From Bacteroidales bacterium (GTDB lineage: Bacteria; Bacteroidota; Bacteroidia; Bacteroidales; P3), in contig JAFTBM010000059.1 of the NCBI GenBank assembly GCA_017455205.1, positions 1-58,069 on the forward strand: DNA of 58,069 bases, read 5' to 3'. The translations under genes were made by a program, and so were the position numbers. The notes beneath the pieces are model-generated. The model worked only from the letters and a program-made list of their open reading frames with translations. It searched no databases and was not told where the DNA came from. This document shows positions 25,230 to 33,681 of this stretch, in pieces; the first letter of the stretch is position 1, and each line of letters begins with the position of its first letter.

Positions 25230-26471
25230 ATGAGGCGACGGCTTTCTTTTCTTGTCATCACGGTCTTCTCCCTTGCGGCTGTGAGTTTGATCATTATTCA
25301 GTTTGTGCAGACAAGGCGCACGTTCTCCATCAGCGACAATATGTTCAACGTCAGTGTGAACAATGCGGTGGACGAGGTTATCCAGCAGCTTGGTGGCGAC
25401 ATGCCGAAGTCGGGCGATGGGCATTCTGGGGCGTTCAGTTTTCAGGAGCTGGACTCGCTGGTGGCGGAGGAACTGCTGATTAACGGTATTGACATTCACC
25501 CAGCGATAGGAATCTACGATGGCTACATGGGGTCTTTCCTCTACAGCTCCGACCCTGCAAAGGAGGATGAACTCGAGGTTTCGCCCTATCGTTATACCTT
25601 CGGTTCCAGTATCCCCACGGTCTCCAATCAGACGTTTCTTATCCTCTGCTTCCCACGCACCGAGCTTTTCCTCCAGCGCAACACCCGACTCTACACCTAC
25701 ATCAGCCTCTTCCTCATCTTGGTGATAGCCACTATGTTTATCATCTCCCTGCGTACTATATCGGTGCAGCGTAAGCTCGACCAGATGAAAAGTGAGTTCA
25801 TCAACAATATGACCCACGAAATCAAGACCCCTATTTCCACCATTGCCTTGGCCTGCGAGATGCTCAAAGATAGGAGCATCAATCAAGACGCTGCCTCGCG
25901 AGACAATTTCATTGATATTATCGACACCGAGAACCACCGTATGCGCATTCTGGCCGAGACGATACTGCTCAGCGCCAAGATGTCTAACCGCAACTTCAGC
26001 CTCAACATCCGCCCTGTGGATATTCACCCTGTGGTGGAGCGGGTGGTGCAGAGCTTCCAACTGGCGGTGGGCAATCGTGGCGGACAGCTGGAGGTGCACC
26101 TTGATGCTCGCCCCTCCGTCATCAATGCCGATGAACTGCACCTGACCAACCTGATATACAACTTGGTGGACAATGGGGTGAAGTACTCCGTGGGCAAACC
26201 ACATATCACCATCAGCACCGAGCGGCAGGGCGATATGCTGCTGCTGCGCATTCGCGACAGGGGCATTGGCATCGACAAGGCCGACCAGAAGCACATCTTC
26301 GAGAAGTTCTATCGCGTGTCGACGGGCGATGTCCACGACGTCAAAGGCTTCGGCATCGGGCTCAACTATGTGGCGCAGGTGGTGAACCTTCATCATGGCC
26401 ACATCTCACTCGAGAGCGAGCTGGGGCAAGGGTCGGTCTTCACAGTCAGTTTTCCAGCCTTGCCCGAATAG
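25230..26471 (+). CDS. Orphan membrane sensor histidine kinase
   Basis: 413 residues. TM1 about 5-25, a periplasmic segment about 26-155, TM2 about 157-177, then a HisKA dimerisation domain with H196 in NNMTHEIKTPIST. The HATPase has N-box NLIYNLVDNGVKYS, G1 RDRGIGID, F-box FEKFYRV and G2 KGFGIGLNYV. It is a full catalytic kinase of the class I type. No response regulator gene adjoins it: upstream is divergent mtnN, downstream the convergent VWA gene. The partner must be encoded elsewhere. The signal sensed is unknown; the periplasmic region has no motif I recognise. Confidence 0.9.
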   Translation: MRRRLSFLVITVFSLAAVSLIIIQFVQTRRTFSISDNMFNVSVNNAVDEVIQQLGGDMPKSGDGHSGAFSFQELDSLVAEELLINGIDIHPAIGIYDGYMGSFLYSSDPAKEDELEVSPYRYTFGSSIPTVSNQTFLILCFPRTELFLQRNTRLYTYISLFLILVIATMFIISLRTISVQRKLDQMKSEFINNMTHEIKTPISTIALACEMLKDRSINQDAASRDNFIDIIDTENHRMRILAETILLSAKMSNRNFSLNIRPVDIHPVVERVVQSFQLAVGNRGGQLEVHLDARPSVINADELHLTNLIYNLVDNGVKYSVGKPHITISTERQGDMLLLRIRDRGIGIDKADQKHIFEKFYRVSTGDVHDVKGFGIGLNYVAQVVNLHHGHISLESELGQGSVFTVSFPALPE

Positions 26472-26484
26472 GGCAAAGCCGCTG

Positions 26485-27894
26485 TCAAAATCCCACTCGG
26501 GTGGTCTGTCCGCTTTCGATGATGAAGCGTTGGGATAGCACTTGTGTGTAGGCAGTGGCTTGCTGCTGATGGAGGACGACTTCGTAGTGGCCAGGCTGCA
26601 GGGTGATGCGCTCGGCGATGGTGCTGGAATTGAGCCGACAGACATATTCAGCACGCCCGTCGACGATGCGGAGGATGACCCCCGTGGTGATGCCCCGAGG
26701 CTTGCCCAACTGCAACAGACCTGCCGTGGGGAGGGAGAGTTCGGTCTGGTAGCCACCCCGTATTTCAACGCCGTGGAACAGCGTTGGGGGGAGGGTCTGC
26801 ACCTCTACGTCGTACTTCCCCGCCAGTAGCCGTCCCTCTTCGCCAGCCGATAGGCTTGCTACCCGTCGGCTGAAGCCTGCCTCTCGTACCACTACGGGTA
26901 CTTGCCACTGCTGCCCTTGGAGTGGCATCCCAGCGAGGTTTACCAGCAGTGCCCCCTCGGAGGCAACCACCACGAGGCGGTTGAGGCTGTCGGCGCTGAA
27001 CTGCAGGGCTGTGCGGTGCAATGGGGGATGGGTGAAGAGGGTGAGGTCGTAGCTGACCAAGGGGTCAAGCAGGAGGGTGTCGGGGCGAAGGTGCTCGTCT
27101 GTGCGATAGAGGGTGTTCAGCTGGCAGGCAGCAGTGCGGTGGTCGGCGAGGGAGAGGGCATACTCGGTAGGGTAGAGGCTTCCGTGGTCGTCCACCACCT
27201 GCAGCAGCACCTTCGCTTTCTGTCCGCTGAGGCGGAAAATGCGGTGCAGGGTATGAGCGAAATCCTCTTCGTGTGGCACTTCAAACACTGGGCCAGCGCA
27301 TTCGGCCTGCGTCGGGGGGCGGCTACCGATGCTGACCACAAAGGTCTGCACCACCACGCCGCTGAGCTGCACCTGCCGTGCCACCCCGCAGATTTCGGCC
27401 TCGCAGTCGGCCATACCGTCGGTGATGATCAGTATCAGGTTGCGGCTATCGTGGGTGGAGGGGAAATCGCCCAAGGCATCGGTGAGGGCAGCAGCAGCGG
27501 TGCACCCGCCTTGAGGCACGAGCGTCTTGATTTTGCTTTGCAACTGGTAGATATTGTCGCCTCCGAAAGGCACCTCCAGCCGCGTGCCGAATTGCCCTTT
27601 GTTGAGGTGCCCGAACACGCGCAGTGCCACCTCCGTCTGGCTTTGGGGCAGACCGTTGAGGCTGTCGAGGAAGGAGAGCAGCACCTGCTGGGTGATCTTG
27701 ATTTTGGCGTTGCTCTGCCAGTGATCCCACATCGAGTGGGAGCAGTCGAGAATCAGCAGCAGGCGTGTCCGCTCGGAGGGCTGGGGGGCGGTGGTCTGCC
27801 CTTGGGAGGCTGGCCACCACAATAGCATTGCTATCAGCATTCCGAGGGGATGCCATTTCCGCACAAAGGCAAGGGGTTGCGTGGACTTCATCAT
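26485..27894 (-). CDS. Secreted von Willebrand factor A domain protein
   Basis: 469 residues. The N-terminus has basic residues and a hydrophobic segment (GMLIAMLLWW) ending near GQT, consistent with export. The VWA domain starts at about 44 with the MIDAS D50-C-S52-H-S54, continues with VALRVFGHLNKGQFGT and GGCTAAAALTDAL (third-site Thr), and LILIITDGMADCE. About 220-469 is beta-rich without a family I recognise, with PEGA-like pieces (LQPGHYEVVLHQQQ). Two possible starts (27894, 27891). It is the last gene of the operon with an ABC-2 exporter, 14 nt after the permease gene, so it might be a surface partner or substrate-handling protein of that exporter. Confidence 0.8.
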   Translation of the reverse strand: MMKSTQPLAFVRKWHPLGMLIAMLLWWPASQGQTTAPQPSERTRLLLILDCSHSMWDHWQSNAKIKITQQVLLSFLDSLNGLPQSQTEVALRVFGHLNKGQFGTRLEVPFGGDNIYQLQSKIKTLVPQGGCTAAAALTDALGDFPSTHDSRNLILIITDGMADCEAEICGVARQVQLSGVVVQTFVVSIGSRPPTQAECAGPVFEVPHEEDFAHTLHRIFRLSGQKAKVLLQVVDDHGSLYPTEYALSLADHRTAACQLNTLYRTDEHLRPDTLLLDPLVSYDLTLFTHPPLHRTALQFSADSLNRLVVVASEGALLVNLAGMPLQGQQWQVPVVVREAGFSRRVASLSAGEEGRLLAGKYDVEVQTLPPTLFHGVEIRGGYQTELSLPTAGLLQLGKPRGITTGVILRIVDGRAEYVCRLNSSTIAERITLQPGHYEVVLHQQQATAYTQVLSQRFIIESGQTTRVGF

Positions 27895-27908
27895 TAGGGT
27901 GTGGTGGA

Positions 27909-29084
27909 TTATCGGCGGAACATCACGCGCTCGCTGTTGAACATTCGGGTCAGCACCCACACAGCAGCAGCGGTGTAGGCCACATTGGCCGCCAGCGTGG
28001 TCAGCACCATGAGCGGTTGCATCTGGTGGGAAAAGATGGCCGTCATGGCCTCAATAGAGTTGTAGAACGGAATGAGGCTCACTCCCCACGACACCTCGGC
28101 ATCGCCTTGGAACATAGGCAGCAGCCCCACCAGCATCACCAGCAGCATCAGTGGGGTAACCATCGTGCCAGCATTCTTCACATCCTTGGCCCAAGCCGAG
28201 AGTATACTCACCAGAGCCACCAGCAGCAGCATAGTGGAGAATATCACCAGCAGCAGGGCGAGGTAGTCGGCTGCGGCGTAGTGGACCGCCATGCCGATAG
28301 TCCCGCCGTCGGCCTGCATCATCCGAGGGAGCGAAAGGGCTATGCCAATGAAGCTGGACAACCCGCTCAGCAGCGACAGGCATGAGAGCGAGAGCACCTT
28401 CCCCAACGCCAATTCGCTGCGGCGCATGGGCGTTACCAGCAGCGTAGCAATCGTGCCACGCTCTTTCTCGCCCGCAATCGAACTGGGTGCGAGCGACATC
28501 ACGCCGCTGAACAGCAGCATCACTATCAGCATCGGCAGCAGCTTGCTCCACACCATGGCCCCGATGGCATCGGGGGTGGCCTGGTCGTAGTGCTGCCCTT
28601 CAAACTGGGGGGCATTGACTGTGTAGGCACTATAGCGTTGCTCCAGCATCTGGGTCAGCTGCGTGTAGGCTCGCGAGGCTGCATTGTTGGTGCTGTTGTA
28701 GTAAATCTCCACGTTGGGCACCTCCCCTGCGGGAAAGGCCGCCACCAGCGAGTCGAACCCCGCAGGGAATCGCACCAGCACGGCATTGATATCCTTGTCG
28801 GCCAGCGAATCCACGCTGCCCTGCCCAAACGCACGCTCCACCACCACCATGCTGCCTTCGCCCCCCTCGGGCATCCACGACAGCCCAGCCGGCATATTTT
28901 CCACCCAGACGGCCACCACCTCGTCCTGCCCCTGGCTCACCATCTGGCTGATGCCGCTCCCCATGAGGCTGTAGATGATATATATCAGCAGCCCTGGCAG
29001 CAGCACTGTGTTGAACAGCATCTGCCGGTCGCCGAAAAAGCGAGCCATCTCCTTCTGCATAATGGCTGCAATGTTGCCTCTCAT
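27909..29084 (-). CDS. ABC-2 type exporter permease (NatB-like)
   Basis: 391 residues. One TM near the N-terminus (NTVLLPGLLIYIIYSLM), a large extracytoplasmic loop (about 45-190), then five or so spans in the C-terminal half (MLIVMLLFSGVMSL, LSLLSGLSSFIGIAL, YLALLLVIFSTMLLLVAL, MVTPLMLLVMLVGLL, VAYTAAAVWVLTRMF). The EKERGTIATLLVTP sequence after the loop is the diagnostic element of the NatB/ABC2_membrane_3 group. NatAB-type systems export Na+ or small molecules; the substrate here is unknown. It overlaps the ATPase gene by 4 nt. Confidence 0.88.
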   Translation of the reverse strand: MRGNIAAIMQKEMARFFGDRQMLFNTVLLPGLLIYIIYSLMGSGISQMVSQGQDEVVAVWVENMPAGLSWMPEGGEGSMVVVERAFGQGSVDSLADKDINAVLVRFPAGFDSLVAAFPAGEVPNVEIYYNSTNNAASRAYTQLTQMLEQRYSAYTVNAPQFEGQHYDQATPDAIGAMVWSKLLPMLIVMLLFSGVMSLAPSSIAGEKERGTIATLLVTPMRRSELALGKVLSLSCLSLLSGLSSFIGIALSLPRMMQADGGTIGMAVHYAAADYLALLLVIFSTMLLLVALVSILSAWAKDVKNAGTMVTPLMLLVMLVGLLPMFQGDAEVSWGVSLIPFYNSIEAMTAIFSHQMQPLMVLTTLAANVAYTAAAVWVLTRMFNSERVMFRR

Positions 29085-29869
29085 TGCTCACCTCCTTTCT
29101 GCCGTTGGTAAATCTCAAAAAAGCGATCCTCCATACTTAATCCATCGGCCACCTCGGCCAGCTGCCCGCAGGCTGCCATCCGCCCATCGATAAGCACCCC
29201 CACGCGGTCGCACAGCTTCTCCACCAGCGAGAAAATATGGGTGGAAAGAATAATCGACTTTCCTGCCTCGCGCTGCTCCCGCAGGTAGTCGGTAACCACT
29301 CGTGCCGTCAGCACATCCAGCCCATTGGTCGGCTCATCGAAGATAATCACCTCTGGGTCGTGCACCAGCGAGACGGCAATGCTCAACTTCTGCTTCATGC
29401 CCGTCGAAAGGTTGGCCACCCTGACTTCGGCAAATTCGCCTATGCCAAAGCGATCGAAAAGCTGCGCTTTGCGCCGATGGCACTCCTCTTGTGGCACCCC
29501 GTGCAGCCGACTGAAGAAATCAAATAAGTAGTTAGGCGTGAAGAAATCCTCCAGCCGCAGCTCCGAGGTGAGAAAACCAATCTTCTCCCTCACTCGTGCA
29601 GGCTGCTCCACCACGCTCAATCCCTCCACCAACGCATCGCCGCTGTCGGGACGGATGAGGGTCGAAAGCATCCGCAGGGTGGTAGTCTTGCCTGCCCCAT
29701 TGGAGCCCAGCAGGCCGAAAATCTCGCCCCTGCGGGTGCTGAAACTCACCCCGTCCACCGCCACGCGCACCCGCGAGGCCGTCCGCTCAATCCGCTGCTG
29801 CTTGCGCGAGAGGGTGAACGTCTTGCGAAGCCCTTTCGCCTGCAGCACAATGTTCTCTTCGTCTGTCAT
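29081..29869 (-). CDS. ABC exporter ATPase (NatA-like)
   Basis: 262 residues. Walker [10 protein letters not shown] (55-63), [16 protein letters not shown] between Q-loop and signature, signature [13 protein letters not shown], Walker [13 protein letters not shown], and switch [16 protein letters not shown]. This is the NatA/CcmA style that pairs with ABC-2 permeases. It is the first gene of the operon natA-like, natB-like, VWA; a -7 box lies about 190 nt upstream. The order and 4-nt overlap leave little doubt that it powers the next gene's permease. Confidence 0.92.
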   Translation of the reverse strand: MTDEENIVLQAKGLRKTFTLSRKQQRIERTASRVRVAVDGVSFSTRRGEIFGLLGSNGAGKTTTLRMLSTLIRPDSGDALVEGLSVVEQPARVREKIGFLTSELRLEDFFTPNYLFDFFSRLHGVPQEECHRRKAQLFDRFGIGEFAEVRVANLSTGMKQKLSIAVSLVHDPEVIIFDEPTNGLDVLTARVVTDYLREQREAGKSIILSTHIFSLVEKLCDRVGVLIDGRMAACGQLAEVADGLSMEDRFFEIYQRQKGGEQ

Positions 29870-30058
29870 CGGTCAATACCTCGTTTGCTTTCGTATTCGT
29901 TGTCTGGTTCGTTGCCCACAGGGGCTTCTCCTCGAGCCGCACGTGGGCAATTGCCATCGGGAAGCAGTGGTATCAGTAGGGTCTATCCCTCTTCTATGTG
30001 TCCTTAATCCGCTTGCATTCAGTGCGCTGAAGAAACTGTTCCCAGAGCATCAACAATG

Positions 30059-30066
30059 CAAATATA
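30059..30066 (-). promoter_or_regulatory. -7 box TATATTTG for the ABC-2/VWA operon
   Basis: On the minus strand TATATTTGC matches TAnnTTTG and predicts a leader of roughly 180 nt. It lies in the divergent gap 29870-30506, which also holds a type 2 phased element and no gene. Confidence 0.5.
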
Positions 30067-30177
30067 CGCTTTTTCCCTCTATCCTCCAACAAATATCCGA
30101 TTTCGCCATCGGCTGTCCATCCGCCACCCTTTTTCCACCCCTTCCCAGCCAGTTTTCGCCCCCCTGTGGATAGGCAC

Positions 30178-30254
30178 CCGCTCCGTATCCGCTCCGTATC
30201 CGCTCCGTATCCACTCCGTATCAAGTCCGTATCCGAGCGGTGAGCATACGGCTT
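30178..30254 (-). repeat. 11-nt phased intergenic element, type 2, copy E
   Basis: Seven 11-nt units in register. As printed: CCGCTCCGTAT three times, CCACTCCGTAT, CAAGTCCGTAT, CCGAGCGGTGA, GCATACGGCTT. Its reverse complement aligns unit by unit with copy F at 47061-47137. It lies in a divergent intergenic region. Confidence 0.88.
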
Positions 30255-30506
30255 ATTTCCGCGGGTTATGCGTCCCAAGTCCTTGCCGATGGCATTGGCA
30301 GGAATAACTTCGACGGGAAGGACTGCCGTCGGCTTTGCTGCCCACTTGGGCTTCCGTGGTGAGCGTTTTGCGACAATTGCCGACCGAGCGAATTATTTTG
30401 TCCAGTCGGCACAATAGAGAGGGGGCAGTGGCGTTAGTAGGGGGTGTGTATTGCCCCCTGGCAGGGCAGCACATGGAGTAATTATCAACGCAAAACTTTG
30501 GGCATC

Positions 30507-31895
30507 ATGTTCAGCAAAGAGACCTATATTGCACGCCGCGAGCAGCTTCGACGCGACGTGGGCAAGGGCATTATCATCATTCCAGGCAACCACGAAGCTC
30601 CCTGCAATTATCGCGACAATACCTACTGGTTTCGGCAGGACAGCACGTTCCTCTACTTCTTCGGCTTGCAGCGCGAAGATATGGTGGGGGTGCTGGATTG
30701 CGAGAGCGGCAAGGATTACCTCTTTGCCGATGACTACGACATTGAAGACATCGTCTGGACAGGGCCGCTGCCCTCGGTGGGCGAGTTGGCGGCGAGCGTG
30801 GGAGTGGAGCATAGTGGCTCGATGAAGGAGCTTGGTGCTTTTATTGCCTCGCACTGTGGCCGTGGGATGATGCCAGCCTATATTGCTCCCTATCGGGCCG
30901 ACACACGCGCTGACCTTGCCGAATGGCTCGGCCTGCGCCCCTCGCAGGTGGACCGCTACGCCTCGCTGCCGCTGGTGAAGGCATGCGTAGGGCAGCGCAG
31001 CATCAAAAGCGACGAGGAGGTGGCCGAGATTGAGAAGGCCATTGCCACCGCCTACCAGATGCACGTGGGGGCGATGCGCCTTGCACAGCCTGGCCGCTAC
31101 GAGTACGAGTTGGCTGGCTTCATGGAGGGAGAGGCTCGCAAGGGCAACGGCCCAGTGAGCTTCCCGGTGATCATGACCGTCCACGGCGAAACGCTCCACA
31201 ACCACGGCCACTCGGGCAGGTTGGAGGTGGGGCGGATGCTGGTGATGGACGCTGGGTGCGAGACGGCGATGAACTACTGCTCCGACATCACGCGCTCGGT
31301 GCCCGTCGGCGGGCGTTTCGACAGTCGGCAGCGAGCTATCTACGAGATAGTGCTGGCGGCCAACCTCGAGGCTGCTCGGCTGGCTCGGCCAGGCATCACC
31401 TATCAGGAGGTGCACACCGCAGCCAGCCGCGTGCTGGCCGAGGGGTACAAAGGGCTGGGAATACTCCACGGGGCGGTGGACGACATAGTGGCCGCTGGTG
31501 CGCACAGCCTGCTTATGCCCCACGGCTTGGGGCACATGATGGGGCTCGACGTACATGATATGGAGAACTACGGTCAGGTCTACGTGGGCTACGACGAGGA
31601 GACTCGCCCGAGCAGCCAGTTCGGCCTCGGCAGCCTCCGCTGCGGGCGGAAGCTGCAGGCGGGGTTTGTGGTTACCGACGAGCCTGGTTGCTACTTCATC
31701 CCTGCACTGATCGACAAGTGGCGCGCCGAGGGCAAACACGCCGACTTCGTCGACTACGACGAGCTTGAGAAGTGGAAAGACTTCGGCGGCATCCGCATCG
31801 AGGACGACCTGCTGATTACCCCCGATGGCGCACGTGTGCTGGGCAAACCAATCCCCAAGACAGTCGAAGAAATCGAAGAAACAATGGCAATATGA
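30507..31895 (+). CDS. Xaa-Pro aminopeptidase (M24B)
   Basis: 462 residues, the length of PepP-type enzymes. An N-terminal AMP_N domain (FSKETYIARREQLRRD, IIIIPGNHEAPCNYRDNTYWFRQDSTFLYFFG) precedes a pita-bread M24 domain. Metal ligands can be placed in VMDAGCETAMNYCSDITRSVPV, HGLGHMMGLDVHD, TDEPGCYFIP and GGIRIEDDLL. It removes an N-terminal residue before proline. I take the ATG at 30507; the frame is open to 30444 without a ribosome site. Its stop overlaps the next gene by ATGA, so it is co-translated with the nucleoside kinase. Confidence 0.93.
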   Translation: MFSKETYIARREQLRRDVGKGIIIIPGNHEAPCNYRDNTYWFRQDSTFLYFFGLQREDMVGVLDCESGKDYLFADDYDIEDIVWTGPLPSVGELAASVGVEHSGSMKELGAFIASHCGRGMMPAYIAPYRADTRADLAEWLGLRPSQVDRYASLPLVKACVGQRSIKSDEEVAEIEKAIATAYQMHVGAMRLAQPGRYEYELAGFMEGEARKGNGPVSFPVIMTVHGETLHNHGHSGRLEVGRMLVMDAGCETAMNYCSDITRSVPVGGRFDSRQRAIYEIVLAANLEAARLARPGITYQEVHTAASRVLAEGYKGLGILHGAVDDIVAAGAHSLLMPHGLGHMMGLDVHDMENYGQVYVGYDEETRPSSQFGLGSLRCGRKLQAGFVVTDEPGCYFIPALIDKWRAEGKHADFVDYDELEKWKDFGGIRIEDDLLITPDGARVLGKPIPKTVEEIEETMAI

Positions 31896-33583
31896 GCAAA
31901 GTGGAGATAGTGCTTGCCAACACTGGCGAGCGAATGGAAATCGAGCAAGGCACCCAACTGGCCGACCTTGCGGCAGAATACATCAAAAGGCGCACCCTCG
32001 AGGAGGGCAAAATGCCCCGCCCGATACTGGGGGCACTGGTCAATAACAAAGTCGAGGCACTCCAATACCGCATCTATAATCCCAAGACCATACGGCTGCT
32101 CGACATCACCTCGCGGCAGGGATTCCGCATGTATCGCAATGCGCTCTGCTTTATGCTCTACACGGCAGTCCACGACTGCTACCCCAAAGCGGTGCTCGAC
32201 TTCGACCATTCGCTGCAGAATGGCTTCTACTGCCGCATCACCTCGGCGGTGGAGGACTTTGAACTGCCGAGCCAGATGGAGGTGTGCCGCACGGTGAGGG
32301 AACGCATGATTGAACTTCAGGAGCAGGATTTGCCGTTCACCTCGCGCACCATGCTGCTCACTGATGCCATCGAGCTCATCCGCCCTCGGCACATGCCGAA
32401 GACGCTCTACATTCTCGAACACCTGCGGCAGCTCTACATAGAGATGAACTTCCTCGGCGAGACTGTCCACAAAATCAACGGCAAGCTAGCTCCGAGTACG
32501 GGATGCCTCACCACGTGGGACTTTAGGCAGTATGAGGAGGGGTACGTGCTGATGTGTGCCGACCCTGCACATCCCGACAAGCTCTCGCTCTTCCAGCAGA
32601 CCCCTAAGCTCTTCGCCATTTTCCGCGAGCACCACCAGTGGGTCGACCTGCTGCACACCCCCACTGTGGGCGACTACAACCGCATTGTCTACAAAGGTGG
32701 CGGTCAGCAGCTCATACTGCTCTCGGAGGCACTGCACGAGAAGAAGTATGCCGAGATAGCCGAGCAGGTGAAGCAGCACGGGGCACGCGTGGTGCTGCTG
32801 GCAGGGCCATCGAGTAGCGGCAAGACCACCTCGTGCCGCCGATTGAGCGTGCAGTTAAGCGTGCTGGGATACGATGTCAATCAGCTCTCGCTCGACGACT
32901 ACTTCCTCAGCCGCACGCTCACGCCACGCTTACCCAACGGTGAGCTTGACTTCGAGGGGGTGGATGCTCTCGACATTCCCCTGCTCAACGACCACTTGGC
33001 TGCCCTCATCCGTGGCGAGGAGGTGAAGGTTCCTACCTACGACTTCATCAAAGGTGAGCCCTACTACACGGGCAAGACCCTGCAGCTTGGCCCACGCAGT
33101 ATTTTGGTTGTGGAGGGCATCCACGCACTCAATCCCAAGCTGACGGCGGAAATTGACGATAGCCTTAAGTTCAAGGTCTACGTCAGTGCCCTCACCCAGC
33201 TGGCAATCGATGGGCAAAACATCATCCATGGCACCGACAATCGGCTGGTACGCCGCATAGTGCGCGACAACAACTTCCGCGGCTGGAACGCTTACGAGAC
33301 CCTCCGCCGCTGGCCCGAGGTGGTGCGCGGCGAGCGTATCCATATCTTCCCCTACCAGGAGAATGCCGATGTGATGTTCAACTCGGCTCTGCTCTATGAG
33401 CTTGGCGTGCTCAAACGCTATGCAGAGCCACTGCTTAAGCAGGTGCCCGAGGACTGCGAAGAGTACTCCATCGCCCAGCAACTGCTTGGATTTTCAGAGC
33501 TGCTGCTACCTATTGACGACAAGTTCATCCCCTACAACAGCATCATACGCGAGTTCCTCGGTGGCAGTGCCTTCAAGTACTGA
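31892..33583 (+). CDS. TGS-domain nucleoside (uridine-like) kinase
   Basis: 563 residues. An N-terminal TGS-like/ThrRS-like region (VEIVLANTGERMEIEQGTQLADLAAEYIK; then a domain with HDCYPKAVLDFDHSLQNGFY related to the second additional domain of ThrRS) is fused to a P-loop kinase of the uridine kinase/phosphoribulokinase family. Its Walker A is GPSSSGKTTS (about 305-314), followed by SLDDYF and ILVVEGIHALNP. This fusion is common in Bacteroidota and Firmicutes and is annotated nucleoside kinase; the substrate is likely uridine/cytidine but is unproven. ATGA overlap with the peptidase gene. A bidirectional hairpin lies 44 nt downstream. Confidence 0.88.
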   Translation: MSKVEIVLANTGERMEIEQGTQLADLAAEYIKRRTLEEGKMPRPILGALVNNKVEALQYRIYNPKTIRLLDITSRQGFRMYRNALCFMLYTAVHDCYPKAVLDFDHSLQNGFYCRITSAVEDFELPSQMEVCRTVRERMIELQEQDLPFTSRTMLLTDAIELIRPRHMPKTLYILEHLRQLYIEMNFLGETVHKINGKLAPSTGCLTTWDFRQYEEGYVLMCADPAHPDKLSLFQQTPKLFAIFREHHQWVDLLHTPTVGDYNRIVYKGGGQQLILLSEALHEKKYAEIAEQVKQHGARVVLLAGPSSSGKTTSCRRLSVQLSVLGYDVNQLSLDDYFLSRTLTPRLPNGELDFEGVDALDIPLLNDHLAALIRGEEVKVPTYDFIKGEPYYTGKTLQLGPRSILVVEGIHALNPKLTAEIDDSLKFKVYVSALTQLAIDGQNIIHGTDNRLVRRIVRDNNFRGWNAYETLRRWPEVVRGERIHIFPYQENADVMFNSALLYELGVLKRYAEPLLKQVPEDCEEYSIAQQLLGFSELLLPIDDKFIPYNSIIREFLGGSAFKY

Positions 33584-33627
33584 CCGCAGGTGCATGAGGC
33601 GATAATTCAGCCTCGCACCCGAAAAAC

Positions 33628-33657
33628 AAGGAGGATGCCCTGCAGGACATCCTCCTT
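33628..33657. terminator. Bidirectional terminator between convergent genes
   Basis: AAGGAGGATG..CC-TGCA-GG..CATCCTCCTT: a 12-pair stem with one C/A mismatch and a 4-nt loop, followed by ACTTTTGG on the plus strand and preceded by GAAAAAC. It can end both the kinase and the M16 peptidase transcripts. Confidence 0.8.
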
Positions 33658-33681
33658 ACTTTTGGCCATCGTGGACAGATG

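Noticed and set aside
25101-26402. Long N-terminal extension of mtnN running antisense to the histidine kinase
   Set aside because: The mtnN family begins at MKIGVIIAMD and a -7 box sits 31 nt upstream of that ATG; the extension matches nothing and covers a real kinase gene.
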